A stretch of 64,000 nt of DNA from Tachypleus tridentatus (GCF_004210375.1 NC_134834.1:97654170-97718169); one strand, 5' to 3'. Shown: positions 42,801 through 57,800, numbered from the stretch's first letter. Numbers and translations are program-made. The notes: generated from the letters alone by a model not told the origin.

Positions 42801-45800
42801 GTAGTAGTTTCATATTATAATTTAAAGTCATTCTAGAAAGGAAAAAAGAGTAATTTAGATTTATTTTGATTTTTTTTCTTTTGGTGGTTACAAGGGCAGT
42901 TAAATTGACCCATTCCATATTGAGATGGGGTAGAGAAAATAACAGATAAAGTTTTACTGAGAAAAAAAGCATTTGAAATGCATTTATGAGGTCTTGGAGA
43001 TCACACACAGGAATTTTGAGATGAGGATAAGTATTTTAAGTTTAAAATTAAAATTACTTTTCCGTGGAATATTCAAAACAAATACCCAATATATTTTGAC
43101 AAATATTTAGTTTATATTAATGAAAATACTCTACTAAAATATGATATTTTGTATGTGAAAGAGTTATTAACTGAAAACTGACAGATTTTGTAAAGATATA
43201 CATACTGTGTTGAAAGTTAAGCATTAAATGTATAAAGACCAAATGAGTACAAAGAGTGCATGTGGTCAGTCATATTGACAAGCTCATATTGAGAAAGTTA
43301 ACCAAAGACAAAATTAATATGATATGGGAAGATATTTCAGCCACTAACGGAAGAAGAAATTAATATTCATAACTTCATAATGTGTTTATATTTTCATATT
43401 TGGAGTGACCCATACTTTTTACATGTTTTTTATATCCTGTTTTTTCTGTATTGTAATTCTTTCTCCAACCATTGTATATTGTATCCTAATATTCCATATA
43501 AGACAGTACTAGTGTTCTATAGAGTTTCACTTCTAAAGTTGAGATTGTTAGGAAATAGTTCTGTTAAGCAAGTGAAAATAATGTAACAGGGGATGTTTCT
43601 GTTAAGAATCCTGTATTTTCATTAATATTTAGTGATCTATAGACATTGGTGTGTAACCAATGTTTCTTTTTATTTACAGGATTTTAAGAATGTTGTCGAC
43701 CCTCATATGGTTGAGATAGAAGCTCTGAACAGGCAAGCTCAGGAGCTCATAGAACGAACCTCCCCATCTCAGGTTTCCATGATCAGAGAACCTATGGATG
43801 AAATTAACCATCGTTGGGACGAGTTGCTAAAGGGAATAGTTGATCGTCAGGTGATTACCCTCTCTACATAAGAATTATGCTCCTTTATGTAACTGTTTGA
43901 ATGAGTTGGTAAAGGTAATAGTCAATTCCCAAGTGATTACCCCTGCTACTTAATAGTTATATAACTTTTCTCTGTGTTCTTGTGTGGATGAGTTGGTAAA
44001 AGTAATAGTTGATTCCCAGCTGATTATCCTAAATCTTGGAAACTTCATTTAAATATACACTAAGTTTCTACAAGCTATTTGGCTTATTAAAACACACCAT
44101 GATAAAGAGCTAGATTCTCACAAATGTATTTAATGACATAAATTACTTCTAGAAGAAAGGTAAATGCAGAAATATAACTTGTAGATATTTCCTACACCAT
44201 TATGAACAAGGGCAAGAATCAAAACTACCTATGATAGTTTGTTTTTAATTATTTATTAATACTGCTGCACTGTAGGCTGCTAGTTATCTACACCACACAT
44301 AAATATAATAACTGGAGACTATGTGATTATTACCAAATGTAAATATAATGTTTGGAGAACATGGTTCATTGTCACTACAAATAAGTGTAATGACTGGAGA
44401 ACATGGTTCATTCTCACCACACGTAAATATATTAACTGGAGAACATGGTTTGTTCTCACTGCACGTAAATATAACGACTGGAGAACATGGTTCATTGCCA
44501 CCAAACATAAATATGACTGGAGAACATGGTTCATTGTCACCAAACATAAATATGACTGGAGAACATGGTTCATTGTCACCACATGTAAATATATTAACTG
44601 GAGAACATGGTTTGTTCTCACTGCACGTAAATATAACGACTGGAGAACATGGTTCATTGCCACCAAACATAAATATGACTGGAGAACATGGTTCATTGTC
44701 ACCAAACATAAATATGACTGGAGAACATGGTTCATTGTCACCACATGTAAATATAATAACTGGAAAACATGGTTTGTTCTCACTGCACGTAAATATAATG
44801 ACTGGAGAACATGATTCATTGCCACCAAACATAAATATAAATGCTGGAGAGAATGGTTCATTGCCAATACACATACATATAAATGCTGGAGAGCATGGTT
44901 CATTATCACCACACGTAAATATAAGTGCTGGAGAACATGGTTCATTTTTACCACATATACAACACACGACCTCACTCTGTGTTCTTTCTTCCATCCAAAT
45001 AAAGCAAGAACTGGAGAATGCTCTCCTACGACTTGGACAGTTCCAACATGCACTTGATGAACTTCTTGTGTGGATATCCAGAACTGAGAATACTTTGGAT
45101 GACTTGCATCCAGTCTTTGGTGACTCCCAAGTGATAGAAGTGGAGTTGGCAAAACATAAGGTAATGAACAGTTTCACCTTTTATTTTTGAATCATGATAT
45201 AATTCCTTTATTAAAGATGTTGATTAGTACCAGTAAATGGAAAGCAATTTCTTTTAATTATTCATCATATTTCTCTTGCAGATGTTATTGATTGACTTTC
45301 AAGAGTGATATTTCTATTAATTGTGTCATATTTCTCCCAGTCAGGTGTTGGTGATACATTCAAAAGAGTAATACTTAGTTTCCTTGTGTAGGTGTTAATG
45401 AATGACATCCAAGCTCACCAGACTAGTGTGGACACGCTAAATCGAGCAGGACGACAACTTATTGATGCTGATCGTGGCAGTGAAGATGCCAATATAACCC
45501 AAAAGAAATTAAATGATCTCAACAGTAGATGGCAGCAGCTGCAAGACAAATCAGCTGATCGACAAAGAGAGCTAGAAGAAGCCCTTAAAGAGGTAACATT
45601 ACTTGAAAATATAAGGAACAAGTAATGATAAGGAACTGAAAATGGTGATATTTTATAATGTGATTAGAAATAACCAACATTAGATGTAAAAGTATTTTGG
45701 AAATTATGAGTGAAACTCATAAACTTGTAGAAATCAACACAGTCTGTACTAGAAGATGAAATCTCAACCACTTCTGCAGTGAGGCCAGGAGGTTAGGGTG

Positions 45801-48800
45801 CTCATCTCATAACCCTGGGGTTAAGGGGGTCTGCTATATTAGGGAGATGATCTTCGTTTAGCTTTGCACAAAATTCCAAAAACAAAAACAAAGTTCTGCA
45901 GTGATGATAAATTTGATGTTGTTATTGGTTTTCATGCTTGGTACCTGGTACAAAAGTATATTAAGTGTAAAAAATGAGTTTTGTTCTATTTTTATATATC
46001 TATGTATTTTTTTCAACAGGCTCAAGCCTTCTACCAGGAAATACAGGACCTTCTCATGTGGCTTAGTGATATTGACAGCCAACTTGCAACTTCAAAACCA
46101 GTAGGAGGGCTTCCAGAAACAGCCCGAGAACAACTTAACAGATTTATGGTATGTAAACAAAGAACTAATGTGTCATCTTGGTTTTAAAAACAGAACTTTA
46201 GAAGTTTGTGTCAAGTCTTCTTTTGAAAGTTGAAATAAGACCCTCAAAAACAAAACATTAAATACTACAAAATGGGCACAAATAATACAAGTTTTTACAT
46301 ACTATTTACAGACAAATACAGTAACAAAGTAAACCTGCAAAAATTGTACCACTGTCTAGAACTATGTAGACTGTACTGAAATGGGATATCTCGGTAAATT
46401 ATAGTAAGAACAAACTAATTTTTGTCCTAGTTTGAAATGCTCCTTTTGAAAACCTGGCTTTGTTGGAAGTGTTACTTATTAAAACATCAGCTAGTTGTAA
46501 GTGATGTTAATTCAATGGACTAGTTAGAAATGATGTTAATTCAATAGAGTAGTTAGAAATGATGTTAATTCAGTAGACTAGTTAGAAATGATGTTAATTC
46601 AATGGACTAGTTAGAAATGGTTAATTCAATAAACTAGTTAGAAATGATGTTAATTCAATGGACCAGTTAGAAATGATGTTAATTCAATGGACTAGTTAGA
46701 AATGATGTTAATTCAATGGACTAGTTAGAAATGATGTTAATTTAATGGACTAGTTAGAAATGATGTTAATTTAATGGACTAATTAGAAATGATGTTAATT
46801 CAATAAACTAGTTAGAAATGATGTTAATTCAATAAACTAGTTAGAAATGATGTTAATTCAATAAACTAGTTAGAAATGATGTTAATTCAATGGACTAGTT
46901 AGAAATGATGTTAATTCAATGGACTAGTTAGAAATGATGTTAATTCAATGGACTAGTTAGAAATGATGTTAATTCAATAGAGTAGTTAGAAATGATGTTA
47001 ATTCAATAGAGTAGTTAGAAATGATGTTAATTCAATGGACTAGTTAGAAATGATGTTAATTCAATGGACTAGTTAGAAATGATGTTAATTCAATGGACTA
47101 GTTAGAAATGATGTTAATTCAATGGACTAGTTAGAAATGATGTTAATTCAATGGACTAGTTAGAAATGATGTTAATTCAATGGACTAGTTAGAAATGATG
47201 TTAATTCAATGGACTAGTTAGAAATGATGTTAATTCAATGGACTAGTTAGAAATGATGTTAATTCAATGGACTAGTTAGAAATGATGTTAATTCAGTAGA
47301 CTAGTTAGAAATGATGTTAATTCAATAGAGTAGTTAGAAATGATGTTAATTCATTGGACTAGTTGGAAATGATGTTAATTCAATGGACTAGTTGGAAATG
47401 ATGTTAATTCAATGGACTAGTTGGAAATGATGTTAATTCAATGGACTAGTTAGAAATGATGTCAGTTGAAACTGTTTATCCCAAGGATTCTTCTCTAGCT
47501 TACTGGAAATTAATCTAGTTAAAGTTTCTTTTTTAATTATTTTGAAATATCCTATGTGATTACATATTTTTTGGCTTAGGTTTTTCTGTGTTTTGAACAA
47601 GGTCATGCTTGTGTAAAAGATAGAAAACATATGAATAATTATTGTATGTGAATCCTAAATCAAATTGATTTTATAAGAGTTATTAAGATTTGTTACCAAG
47701 AGCTAATGTGTTCTAAAGTTTTCATCCTAACATTAAATTTTTTCCAACTGGACCAAGCATTGTTTTTTATTTAAGTGTCTCTGACAGAAATTTTCTTGTC
47801 TCCTCTCCACTTGATTGAAATGCATTGTTACTGTGTTTGTGTAGTTTCTTCATTTAGTTACTTACAGAAACTTCTTGCTATATTTCAGGAACTTTACACT
47901 GACCTAGACAACAGTCGTTACAAGATTGAAACTGTGTTACAGCAAGGTCAGAACTACCTTGAGCGATCCAATGACGGAGCTGCAACCAACCTCCACCACA
48001 ATTTAAGAACTCTGAAGCAGCGTTGGGATAACGTTCTTAACAGAGCCAATGACAGGAAGGTGAGACGTGTGTACAGGCTGTTCTCACAAGGGAAGTTAAC
48101 CCCTCAGCTTCAGAGTTTTATGAAATAAATTGTCAACCAATCAAAATTTAGTTATCAGTTTTATGGTGTGTTCTACAGTTGTTTGTCAGTTTACAGTTGC
48201 ACCATATGGTGCTTTTCGTTATTGCATGTTAGTTTACAGTCATACCATATGACTTGCGTTCAGTAATTACTTATCAGTTTACAGTCGCACCATATGGTGT
48301 GTTCTGCAGCTAAAGGGTTAAAATTATGGTTATAAATCAGAATGACTTTGTTATGGACTTCTGTGACAGCTAATTGTTTATTAATAAAGAAGGCGTTATT
48401 TAAGGTGAAGAGGCCAAAATTTGATCTTAACTCAAATATTGGGTCTAGAGATAACCATGTATGTGGCCATAATCTAAATATTTGTTTTTTAGATTAAATT
48501 ATAGATAGAAGTGTGTGAATCAGTAATATAAATATCTGTTTGTTTTTGTAGATTAACCTAGAGATAAGCCTGTATTAGTCCATATATAAATACCTGTTGT
48601 TGTTGTTTTGTAAATTAACTTAGAGATAGCCCTGTATTAGTCCATAATATAAATATCTCTTTTATTTTGTAGATTAACCTAGAGGTAGCTCTGTATTAGT
48701 CCATAATATAAGTACCAATTTATTTTGTAGATTAACCTAGAGATAGCTCTGTGTGAGTCCATAATATAAATATCTGTTGTTGTTTTTTTGTAGATTAAGC

Positions 48801-51800
48801 TAGAAATAGCCCTGCGTGAGGCCACCGAGTTCCATGAGGCACTACAAGAGTTTGTGGAATGGTTAGGAAACTCTGAGAAATACTTGTCTAGTGTTGATCC
48901 TGTTAGCCGAGTGATGAATGTAATCACAGAGCAGATGGAAGAGCACAAGGTATAAAAATGTAGTTTTCATCGTCTACTTTTGAAGATAGAAAAGGAGAAG
49001 ATAAAAAGAGTTTTTATCTGTAGTGGAGATTGTTATGCACAATGATAGAAGTATGAAATTTGTTTTCAGCTGATTGTAGATTAATGTTGGAAATACAAAC
49101 TTGTATGTGAGGAATGAAACCTCTTTGTAGCTGAAGCCACATATTAATGACTTCTCTGTACAGACGATATTTTATTTTAAATTTTAGGTTTTATTATGAA
49201 AAATAAAAATACTTTGTATTTTTCATATAAATGTGTGTAAATGTTAAACCTTTATTTGCTGAAGTGACCCTCATATAATCTGGTTTTGTTCAGACGTTTC
49301 AAAAAGACGTTGGTTCTCACCGAGAAGTGATGCTTAATTTGGATAAGAAAGGAACACATCTGAAGTATTTTAGTCAAAAGCAAGATGTCATACTAATAAA
49401 AAACCTCCTGATCAGTGTGCAGCATCGTTGGGAAAGACTTGTGGCTAAGAGTGCAGAAAGAACTCGAACCTTAGACCATGGCTATAAAGAAGCTAAAGAG
49501 GTATGTTCTGCACATTGAAGAATTATCATGTGTTGTTTATCATGTTTCTCCTAAATTTCTAAATCCAGTGGATAAAAATAAATGTTTTATTTTTTTTCTG
49601 ATTTTGACTAAATTATTACAAATGATGTACTGAAGGATTTGTTTCTAAAGTGAATTCAAAATGTATATTATGCATTATATTGATTTTGGACATCAAATTC
49701 TTGATACTATAATGAACAATATTGATAAAGACTGTAGGCTATTATTATATGATTGATACTACAACGATATTGGTGTTGGGTTTTATTTTATAGTTGATAC
49801 TACAATAACATTGGTGTTGGGTTTTATTTTACAGTTGATAATACAATAACATTGGTGTTGGGTTTTATTACACAGTTGATAATACAGCAACACTGGTGTT
49901 GGTTTCAATATGTAATTGACATATTGGTGTTGGCTGTTATTATGCACATTTTAGTATTGTAATAATGTTGATTTTGTATCTTTTTACAGGAATTTCTTGC
50001 AACAGTTATTAATTTGATTCAAAGCACAATATGGGTGATGGTTCAATAACTTAGGAGAGCGAGAACAATCACATACACACTGCATAGCATCTGTTATGTA
50101 CATCTCATTGCACTGGTTTCACATTCTGCCTGTCAAAGCAGACAACTAACATGTGTTTTTGTGTCTATTTATTGTTAAATTTCTTCACAGCTAACAACAA
50201 CAACCTGCAGATTAATTCACTAAACCTAAACTTACTGATGATTATCCATTTTTAATTGTTATTTGTAAAAATTACAAATACCAACTTTATGTTAATTTTC
50301 TTTTAAAATTATTTCACTATTAAATATCTATGTTATTTAAATTAAAAGTATCAAATTTAAATCAGTATTTGTTTTATTTTGTTAATATCACTTTACTGGT
50401 GGTGTTTTACCAAATATTGTTATTTGGATTTTCAAAATGGTAGTCAGTTCATTGTAATTATTACAATGCAAATAAGATAAAGAAGTTAAATAATATAAAG
50501 GTGATAAAACAAGCAGTGATTTGTTCATTTTACGTGACTTGCACTAATTTCATATTTTACTACAGTTTCATGATGCCTGGAAGGGTTTGTTGCACTGGTT
50601 AGAAGATGCTGATAAAACATTAGACAGCCTGACCCATATTGGTAAAGATCCTGAGAAAATAAAGCAGCTTCTTAGCAAACACAAGGAATTTCAGAGGGCT
50701 TTGGGAGCTAAACAACCCACTTATGACTCTACCATGAAGCTTGGCCGTACCCTCAAGGATAAATGTCCTAAGTCGGACATGGAAACCTTGCAAGATATGT
50801 TAGAGGAACTGAAGAATAAATGGAATTCTGTCTGTAATAAATCTGTGGACAGGTATTGTTACAATAATATTAGTGGTACTGGTATTGTTATAATAATATT
50901 AGTGGTACAGGTATTGCTACAATAATATTAGTGGTACAGGTATTGTTACAATAATATCAGTGGTACAGGTGTTGTTACAATAATATCAGTGGTACAGGTG
51001 TTGTTACAATAATATCAGTGGTACAGGTGTTGTTACAATAATATCAGTGGTACAGATGTTACAATAATATCAGTGGTACAGGAATTGTTACAATAATATC
51101 GGTGGTACAGGTATTGTTACAATAATGTCCGTGGTACAGGTGTTGTTACAATAATATCAGTGGTACAGGTGTTGTTACAATAATATCAGTGGTACAGATG
51201 TTACAATAATATCAGTGGTACAGGAATTGTTACAATAATATCGGTGGTACAGGTATTGTTACAATAATATCGGTGGTACAGGTATTGTTACAATAATGTC
51301 CGTGGTACAGGTATTGTTACAATAATATCAGTGGTACAGGTATTGTCACAGTACCAGTAGTAACACAGGTGTTGATACAGTGAGTGAAAAATGCAGTTGT
51401 TTTCCTCTTTTAGAAGTATACATGTTTAGCATTGATTTATGGCTGTCTTTAATAAGTAGTTTTTTTATTTTTACAGACAGCGAATGCTAGAAGAAGCCTT
51501 ATTGTTCTCAGGGCAATTTAAAGATGCTATACAGGCTTTGATTGAATGGTTGGACAAAGCTAAAGACACTTTAGCTACTGACCAGCCTGTTCATGGTGAT
51601 TTGGACACAGTGACATCATTGGTGGACCAGCATAAGGTAGGAGGAGTAAAACTAATCATTGGATTAAGAACAAGATTAAGAAGTAGTGGTTTAATACAGG
51701 TTTAATACAGGCTTCTCAAGGCTTACAGAAGTAGTGGTGTTACTGTTGGTTTAATACAGGCTTCTCAAGGCTTACAGAAGTAGTGATGTTACTGTTGGTT

Positions 51801-54800
51801 TAATACAGGTTTAATACAGGGTTCACAAAGCTTACAGAAGTAGTGATGTTACTGTTGGTTTAATACAGGCTTCTCAAGGCTTACAGAAGTAGTGATGTTA
51901 CTGTTGGTTTAATACAGGCTTCTCAAGGCTTACAGAAGTAGTGGTGTTACTGTTGGTTTAATACAGGCTTCTCAAGGCTTACAGAAGTAGTGGTGTTACT
52001 GAATTCTGTTGGTTTAATACAGGCTTCTCAAGGCTTACAGAAGTAGTGGTGTTACTGTTGGTTTAATACAGGCTTCTCAAGGCTTACAGAAGTAGTGGTG
52101 TTACTGTTGGTTTAATACAGGCTTCACAAGGCTTACTGAAGTAGTGGTGTTACTGTTGGTTTAATACAGGCTTCTCAAGGCTTACAGAAGTAGTGGTGTT
52201 ACTGAATTCTGTTGGCGTATTAATACAAGCTTTACTTAATCCTCTCTCTCTACTTGTTATTAGTATCACTGGTGTCGTGAGACACAGGAATATTTGTACA
52301 GTTTCTGTCAAGTTCATTTCTCCTGTAAGACTAATAGTTTCAAATATTAATAACTACTATCCTTTTGTTTTCAATAAATTTTTCGTAGTGTATAATATGT
52401 AATAGTGTATATGTTATAGGTTCCTGTTTTTAGTTTTCATCTTTTGCAGAGTTTAAAGTTTAAATGAAGCTTTGTTTTATGTGTGACCTGTGCTAACATT
52501 TAATAGGTGGTACCACATCGTATTTATGTCACATACATAAATAGATATGTACATACACCCTACATCCATTATAGTAAGATTTTTGATGTGTATAGAACAT
52601 GAACTACAAGAAACAGTTGGTCAATGTTCAAAAAAGAGTTTTTCTCCCTCTTCAGATAATGGTTTCTGGGCATGTGTTTTCCTAAGTTCATGTAAGTTAG
52701 AACTAAGGAGTCACATTTTATGTTGAACACACGACATGTTATAACAGTGATGACATTCATATGGGATCTAAACTTACACCTGCTGTGATTATTTTTTCTA
52801 ATTGTTACAAAGAACAGAAACTAAAAGCTAATGATGCAAATGTTATTGCTAAAAATATATTTATAATTTTTCAGTCAAAGTTTTGTTGAGAAGTGAAATA
52901 TTTAAATAAGAAACATTCAGATATAAAAATTTACTATTGAATTTAAACTAGAAATTAATGTGAACACTACTTATTAATTAGAATGGTGAATACTGTAAAT
53001 TAGTTGTTTTAAAACCATATTCATTTACAAGGTACTTAAGGTAAAAAAGTCTCATTACATTACATTAGTGAATTATCCTGATTTACTTAATGAAATAAAG
53101 TGCATGAAACATTTTAGAAATGTACTTAATTTGACATATAGCAGTATCAGTTAAATGTTTTTACATGGTCAGTCCTAGTTTGTTTTTGAAGAAGCAAGGT
53201 TGACCTTTTGAAAGCTCTTAAGTTATATTGTTTCCTATTTTTGTGTTAGATTAATTTCTTAAATCAACATGTTTCTAACATCATGAATCAAATGCTAAAC
53301 ATATTGACCACCCCTAAATTTCTGAAGTGTGACATACCACAGAATTCAGTAGTAATGCCCTATTTAGGATAACAACAGAAATATGTAAAAAAAGATGGTT
53401 TAACCTGAAACATAGTATATCCATAAGTTAACTTAGTGTGTAACTGTGTCATAAAACTTATTTAACTTTAAAAATGTAATAGCAGTGCTTGTTCAGAAGA
53501 ATATGTACCTTCTAAGGAAAATTTATAATTTGTCAAACATCATGTGAAATGCCTTAATAAACTAAAAATATTCCTGTTATCAGTAGAGCCAGTTGTAGCA
53601 TAATGGTTAGTGTATTAGACTGTGGGTCAAGGGTCCATGGTTTAGGACCCATTAACACAAAATCATACTCCATGCTTTGAGAACATGAGGATATAAGAGT
53701 AATGGTGAAATCCATAAACTTGGTTAGAGTAGTCCAAATATTGGAAATAGCTACTGTTTCAGTGTTTGTCTGTTGAAAATTAATTAAGATGAGGAGATGG
53801 CACTTATGTAACTTTATGCAAATATCTGAAATCAACAAACAACTCTGTCAACAGTGTTACTTGAGTTGGTAACTGTCATCTATGTACAGTATCATGTTGT
53901 TATGTGTTACTTCATTTGGTAATAATTATCTGTGTAGAGTATCGTGTTGTCATGTGTCACTTTATTTTGTAATAGTCACTTGTGTACAGTATAATGTTGT
54001 TATGTGTGACTTCATTTCGTAATAATTATCTGTGCACAGTATAATTGTGTCACTTCATTTGGTAATAATTATCTATGTACAGTATCATGGTATGTGTCAC
54101 TTCATTTGGTAATAATTATCTATGTACAGTATCATGGTATGTGTCACTTCATTTGGTAATAATTATCTGTGCACAGTATAATTATGTATCACTTCATTTG
54201 GTAATAATTATCTATGTACAGTACCATGGTATGTGTCACTTCATTTGGTAATAATTATCTATGTACAGTATCATGTTGTTATGTGTCACTTCATTTGGTA
54301 ATAATTATCTGTGTACAGTATCATGTTGTTATGTGTCACTTCATTTGGTAATAATTATCTGTGTACAGTATCATGTTGTTATGTGTTACTTCATTTGGTA
54401 ATAATTATCTGTGTAGAGTATCATGTTGTCATGTGTCACTTTATTTTGTAATAGTCACTTGTGTACAGTATAATGTTGTTATGTGTCACTTCATTTGGTA
54501 ATAATTATCTGTGCACAGTATAATTATGTGTCACTTCATTTGGTAATAATTATCTGTGCACAGTATAATTATGTGTCACTTCATTTGGTAATAATTATCT
54601 ATGTACAGTATCATGGTATGTGTCACTTCATTTGGTAATAATTATCTATGTACAGTATCATGTTGTTATGTGTCACTTCATTTGGTAATAATTATCTGTG
54701 TACAGTATCATGTTGTTATGTGTTACTTCATTTGGTAATAATTATCTGTGTAGAGTATCGTGTTGTCATGTGTCACTTTATTTTGTAATAGTCACTTGTG

Positions 54801-57800
54801 TACAGTATAATGTTGTTATGTGTCACTTCATTTGGTAATAATTATCTATGTACAGTATCATGGTATGTGTCACTTCATTTGGTAATAATTATCTATGTAC
54901 AGTATCATGTTGTTATGTGTCACTTCATTTGCTAATAAATATCTGTGTACTGTATCATGTTATGTGTCACTTCAGTTGGTAATAATTATCTATGTACAGT
55001 ATCATGTTGTATGTGTCACTTCATTTGGTAATAATTATCTGTGTACTGTATCATGTTATGTGTCACTTCATTTGGTAATAAATATCTGTGTACTGTATCA
55101 TGTTATGTGTCACTTCAGTTGGTAATAATTATCTATGTACAGTATCATGTTGTTATGTGTCACTTCAGTTGGTAATAATTATCTATGTACAGTATCATGT
55201 TGTTATGTGTCACTTCAGTTGGTAATAATTATCTATGTACAGTATCATGTTGTTATGTGTCACTTCAGTTGGTAATAATTATCTATGTACAGTATCATGT
55301 TGTTATGTGTCACTTCAGTTGGTGATAATTATCTGTGTACAGTATAATTGTTATGTGTCACTTCATTTGGTAATAATTATTTGTGTACAGTATAATTGTT
55401 ATGTGTCACTTCATTTGGTAATAATTATCTATGTACAGTATCATGTTGTTATGTGTCACTTCATTTGGTAATAATTATCTGTGTACTGTATCATGTTATG
55501 TGTCACTTCAGTTGGTAATAATTATCTATGTACAGTATCATGTTGTTATGTGTCACTTCATTTGGTAGTAATTATCTGTGTACAGTATAATTGTTATGTG
55601 TCACTTCATTTGGTAATAATTATCTGTGCACAGTATAATTATGTGTCACTTCATTTGGTAATAATTATCTGTGCACAGTATAATTATGTGTCACTTCATT
55701 TGGTAATAATTATCTATGTACAGTATCATGGTATGTGTCACTTCATTTGGTAATAATTATCTATGTACAGTATCATGTTGTTATGTGTCACTTCATTTGG
55801 TAATAATTATCTGTGTACAGTATCATGTTGTTATGTGTTACTTCATTTGGTAATAATTATCTGTGTAGAGTATCGTGTTGTCATGTGTCACTTTATTTTG
55901 TAATAGTCACTTGTGTACAGTATAATGTTGTTATGTGTCACTTCATTTGGTAATAATTATCTATGTACAGTATCATGGTATGTGTCACTTCATTTGGTAA
56001 TAATTATCTATGTACAGTATCATGTTGTTATGTGTCACTTCATTTGCTAATAAATATCTGTGTACTGTATCATGTTATGTGTCACTTCAGTTGGTAATAA
56101 TTATCTATGTACAGTATCATGTTGTATGTGTCACTTCATTTGGTAATAATTATCTGTGTACTGTATCATGTTATGTGTCACTTCATTTGGTAATAAATAT
56201 CTGTGTACTGTATCATGTTATGTGTCACTTCAGTTGGTAATAATTATCTATGTACAGTATCATGTTGTTATGTGTCACTTCAGTTGGTAATAATTATCTA
56301 TGTACAGTATCATGTTGTTATGTGTCACTTCAGTTGGTAATAATTATCTATGTACAGTATCATGTTGTTATGTGTCACTTCAGTTGGTAATAATTATCTA
56401 TGTACAGTATCATGTTGTTATGTGTCACTTCAGTTGGTGATAATTATCTGTGTACAGTATAATTGTTATGTGTCACTTCATTTGGTAATAATTATTTGTG
56501 TACAGTATAATTGTTATGTGTCACTTCATTTGGTAATAATTATCTATGTACAGTATCATGTTGTTATGTGTCACTTCATTTGGTAATAATTATCTGTGTA
56601 CTGTATCATGTTATGTGTCACTTCAGTTGGTAATAATTATCTATGTACAGTATCATGTTGTTATGTGTCACTTCATTTGGTAGTAATTATCTGTGTACAG
56701 TATAATTGTTATGTGTCACTTCATTTGGTAATATTTATCTGTGTACAGTATAATTGTTATGTGTCACTTCATTTGGTAATAATTATCTGTGTACAGTATC
56801 ATGTTATGTGTCACTTCATTTGGTAATAATTATCTATGTACAGTATAATTGTTATGTGTCACTTCATTTGGTAATAATTATCTGTGTACAGTATCATGTT
56901 GTTATGTGTCACTTCATTTGGTAATAATTATCTGTGTACAGTATCATGTTGTTATGTGTCACTTCATTTGGTAATAATTATCTATGTACAGTATCATGTT
57001 GTTATGTGTCACTTCATTTGGTAATAATTATCTGTGTACAGTATCATGTTGTTATGTGTCACTTCATTTGGTAATAATTATCTGTGTACAGTGTAATTGT
57101 TATGTGTCATTTCATTTGGTAATAATTATCTGTGTACAGTGTAATTGTTATGTGTCATTTCATTTGGTAATAATTATCTGTGTACAGTATAATTCTTATG
57201 TGTCACTTCATTTGGTAATAATTATTTGTGTACAGTATAATTGTTATGTGTCACTTCATTTGGTAATAATTATCTGTGTACAGTATAATTGTTATGTGTC
57301 ACTTCATTTGGTAATAATTATCTGTGTACAGTATCATGTTGTTATGTGTCACTTCATTTGGTAATAATTATCTGTGTACAGTATCATGTTGTTATGTGTC
57401 ACTTCAGTTGGTGATAATTATCTGTGTACAGTATAATTGTTATGTGTCACTTCATTTGGTGATAATTATTTGTGTACAGTATAATTGTTATGTGTCACTT
57501 CATTTGGTAATAATTATTTGTGTACAGTATAATTGTTATGTGTCACTTCATTTGGTAATAATTATCTATGTACAGTATCATGTTGTTATGTGTCACTTCA
57601 TTTGGTAATAATTATCTGTGTACTGTATCATGTTATGTGTCACTTCAGTTGGTAATAATTATCTATGTACAGTATCATGTTGTTATGTGTCACTTCATTT
57701 GGTAGTAATTATCTGTGTACAGTATAATTATGTGTCACTTCATTTGGTAATAATTATCTGTGTACAGTATCATGTTATGTGTCACTTCAGTTGGTAATAA

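Noticed and set aside
44284..45177. Cys-rich minus-strand frame of about 297 codons (NEPCSPV repeats)
   Set aside because: Antisense of the 39/42-bp array and exon 26; no signal peptide, and a second minus frame is equally open.
49983..50050. Possible alternative terminal exon after tttttacag
   Set aside because: It would add only [19 protein letters not shown] and a stop; exons 31 and 32 join in phase without it, and homologues lack it.
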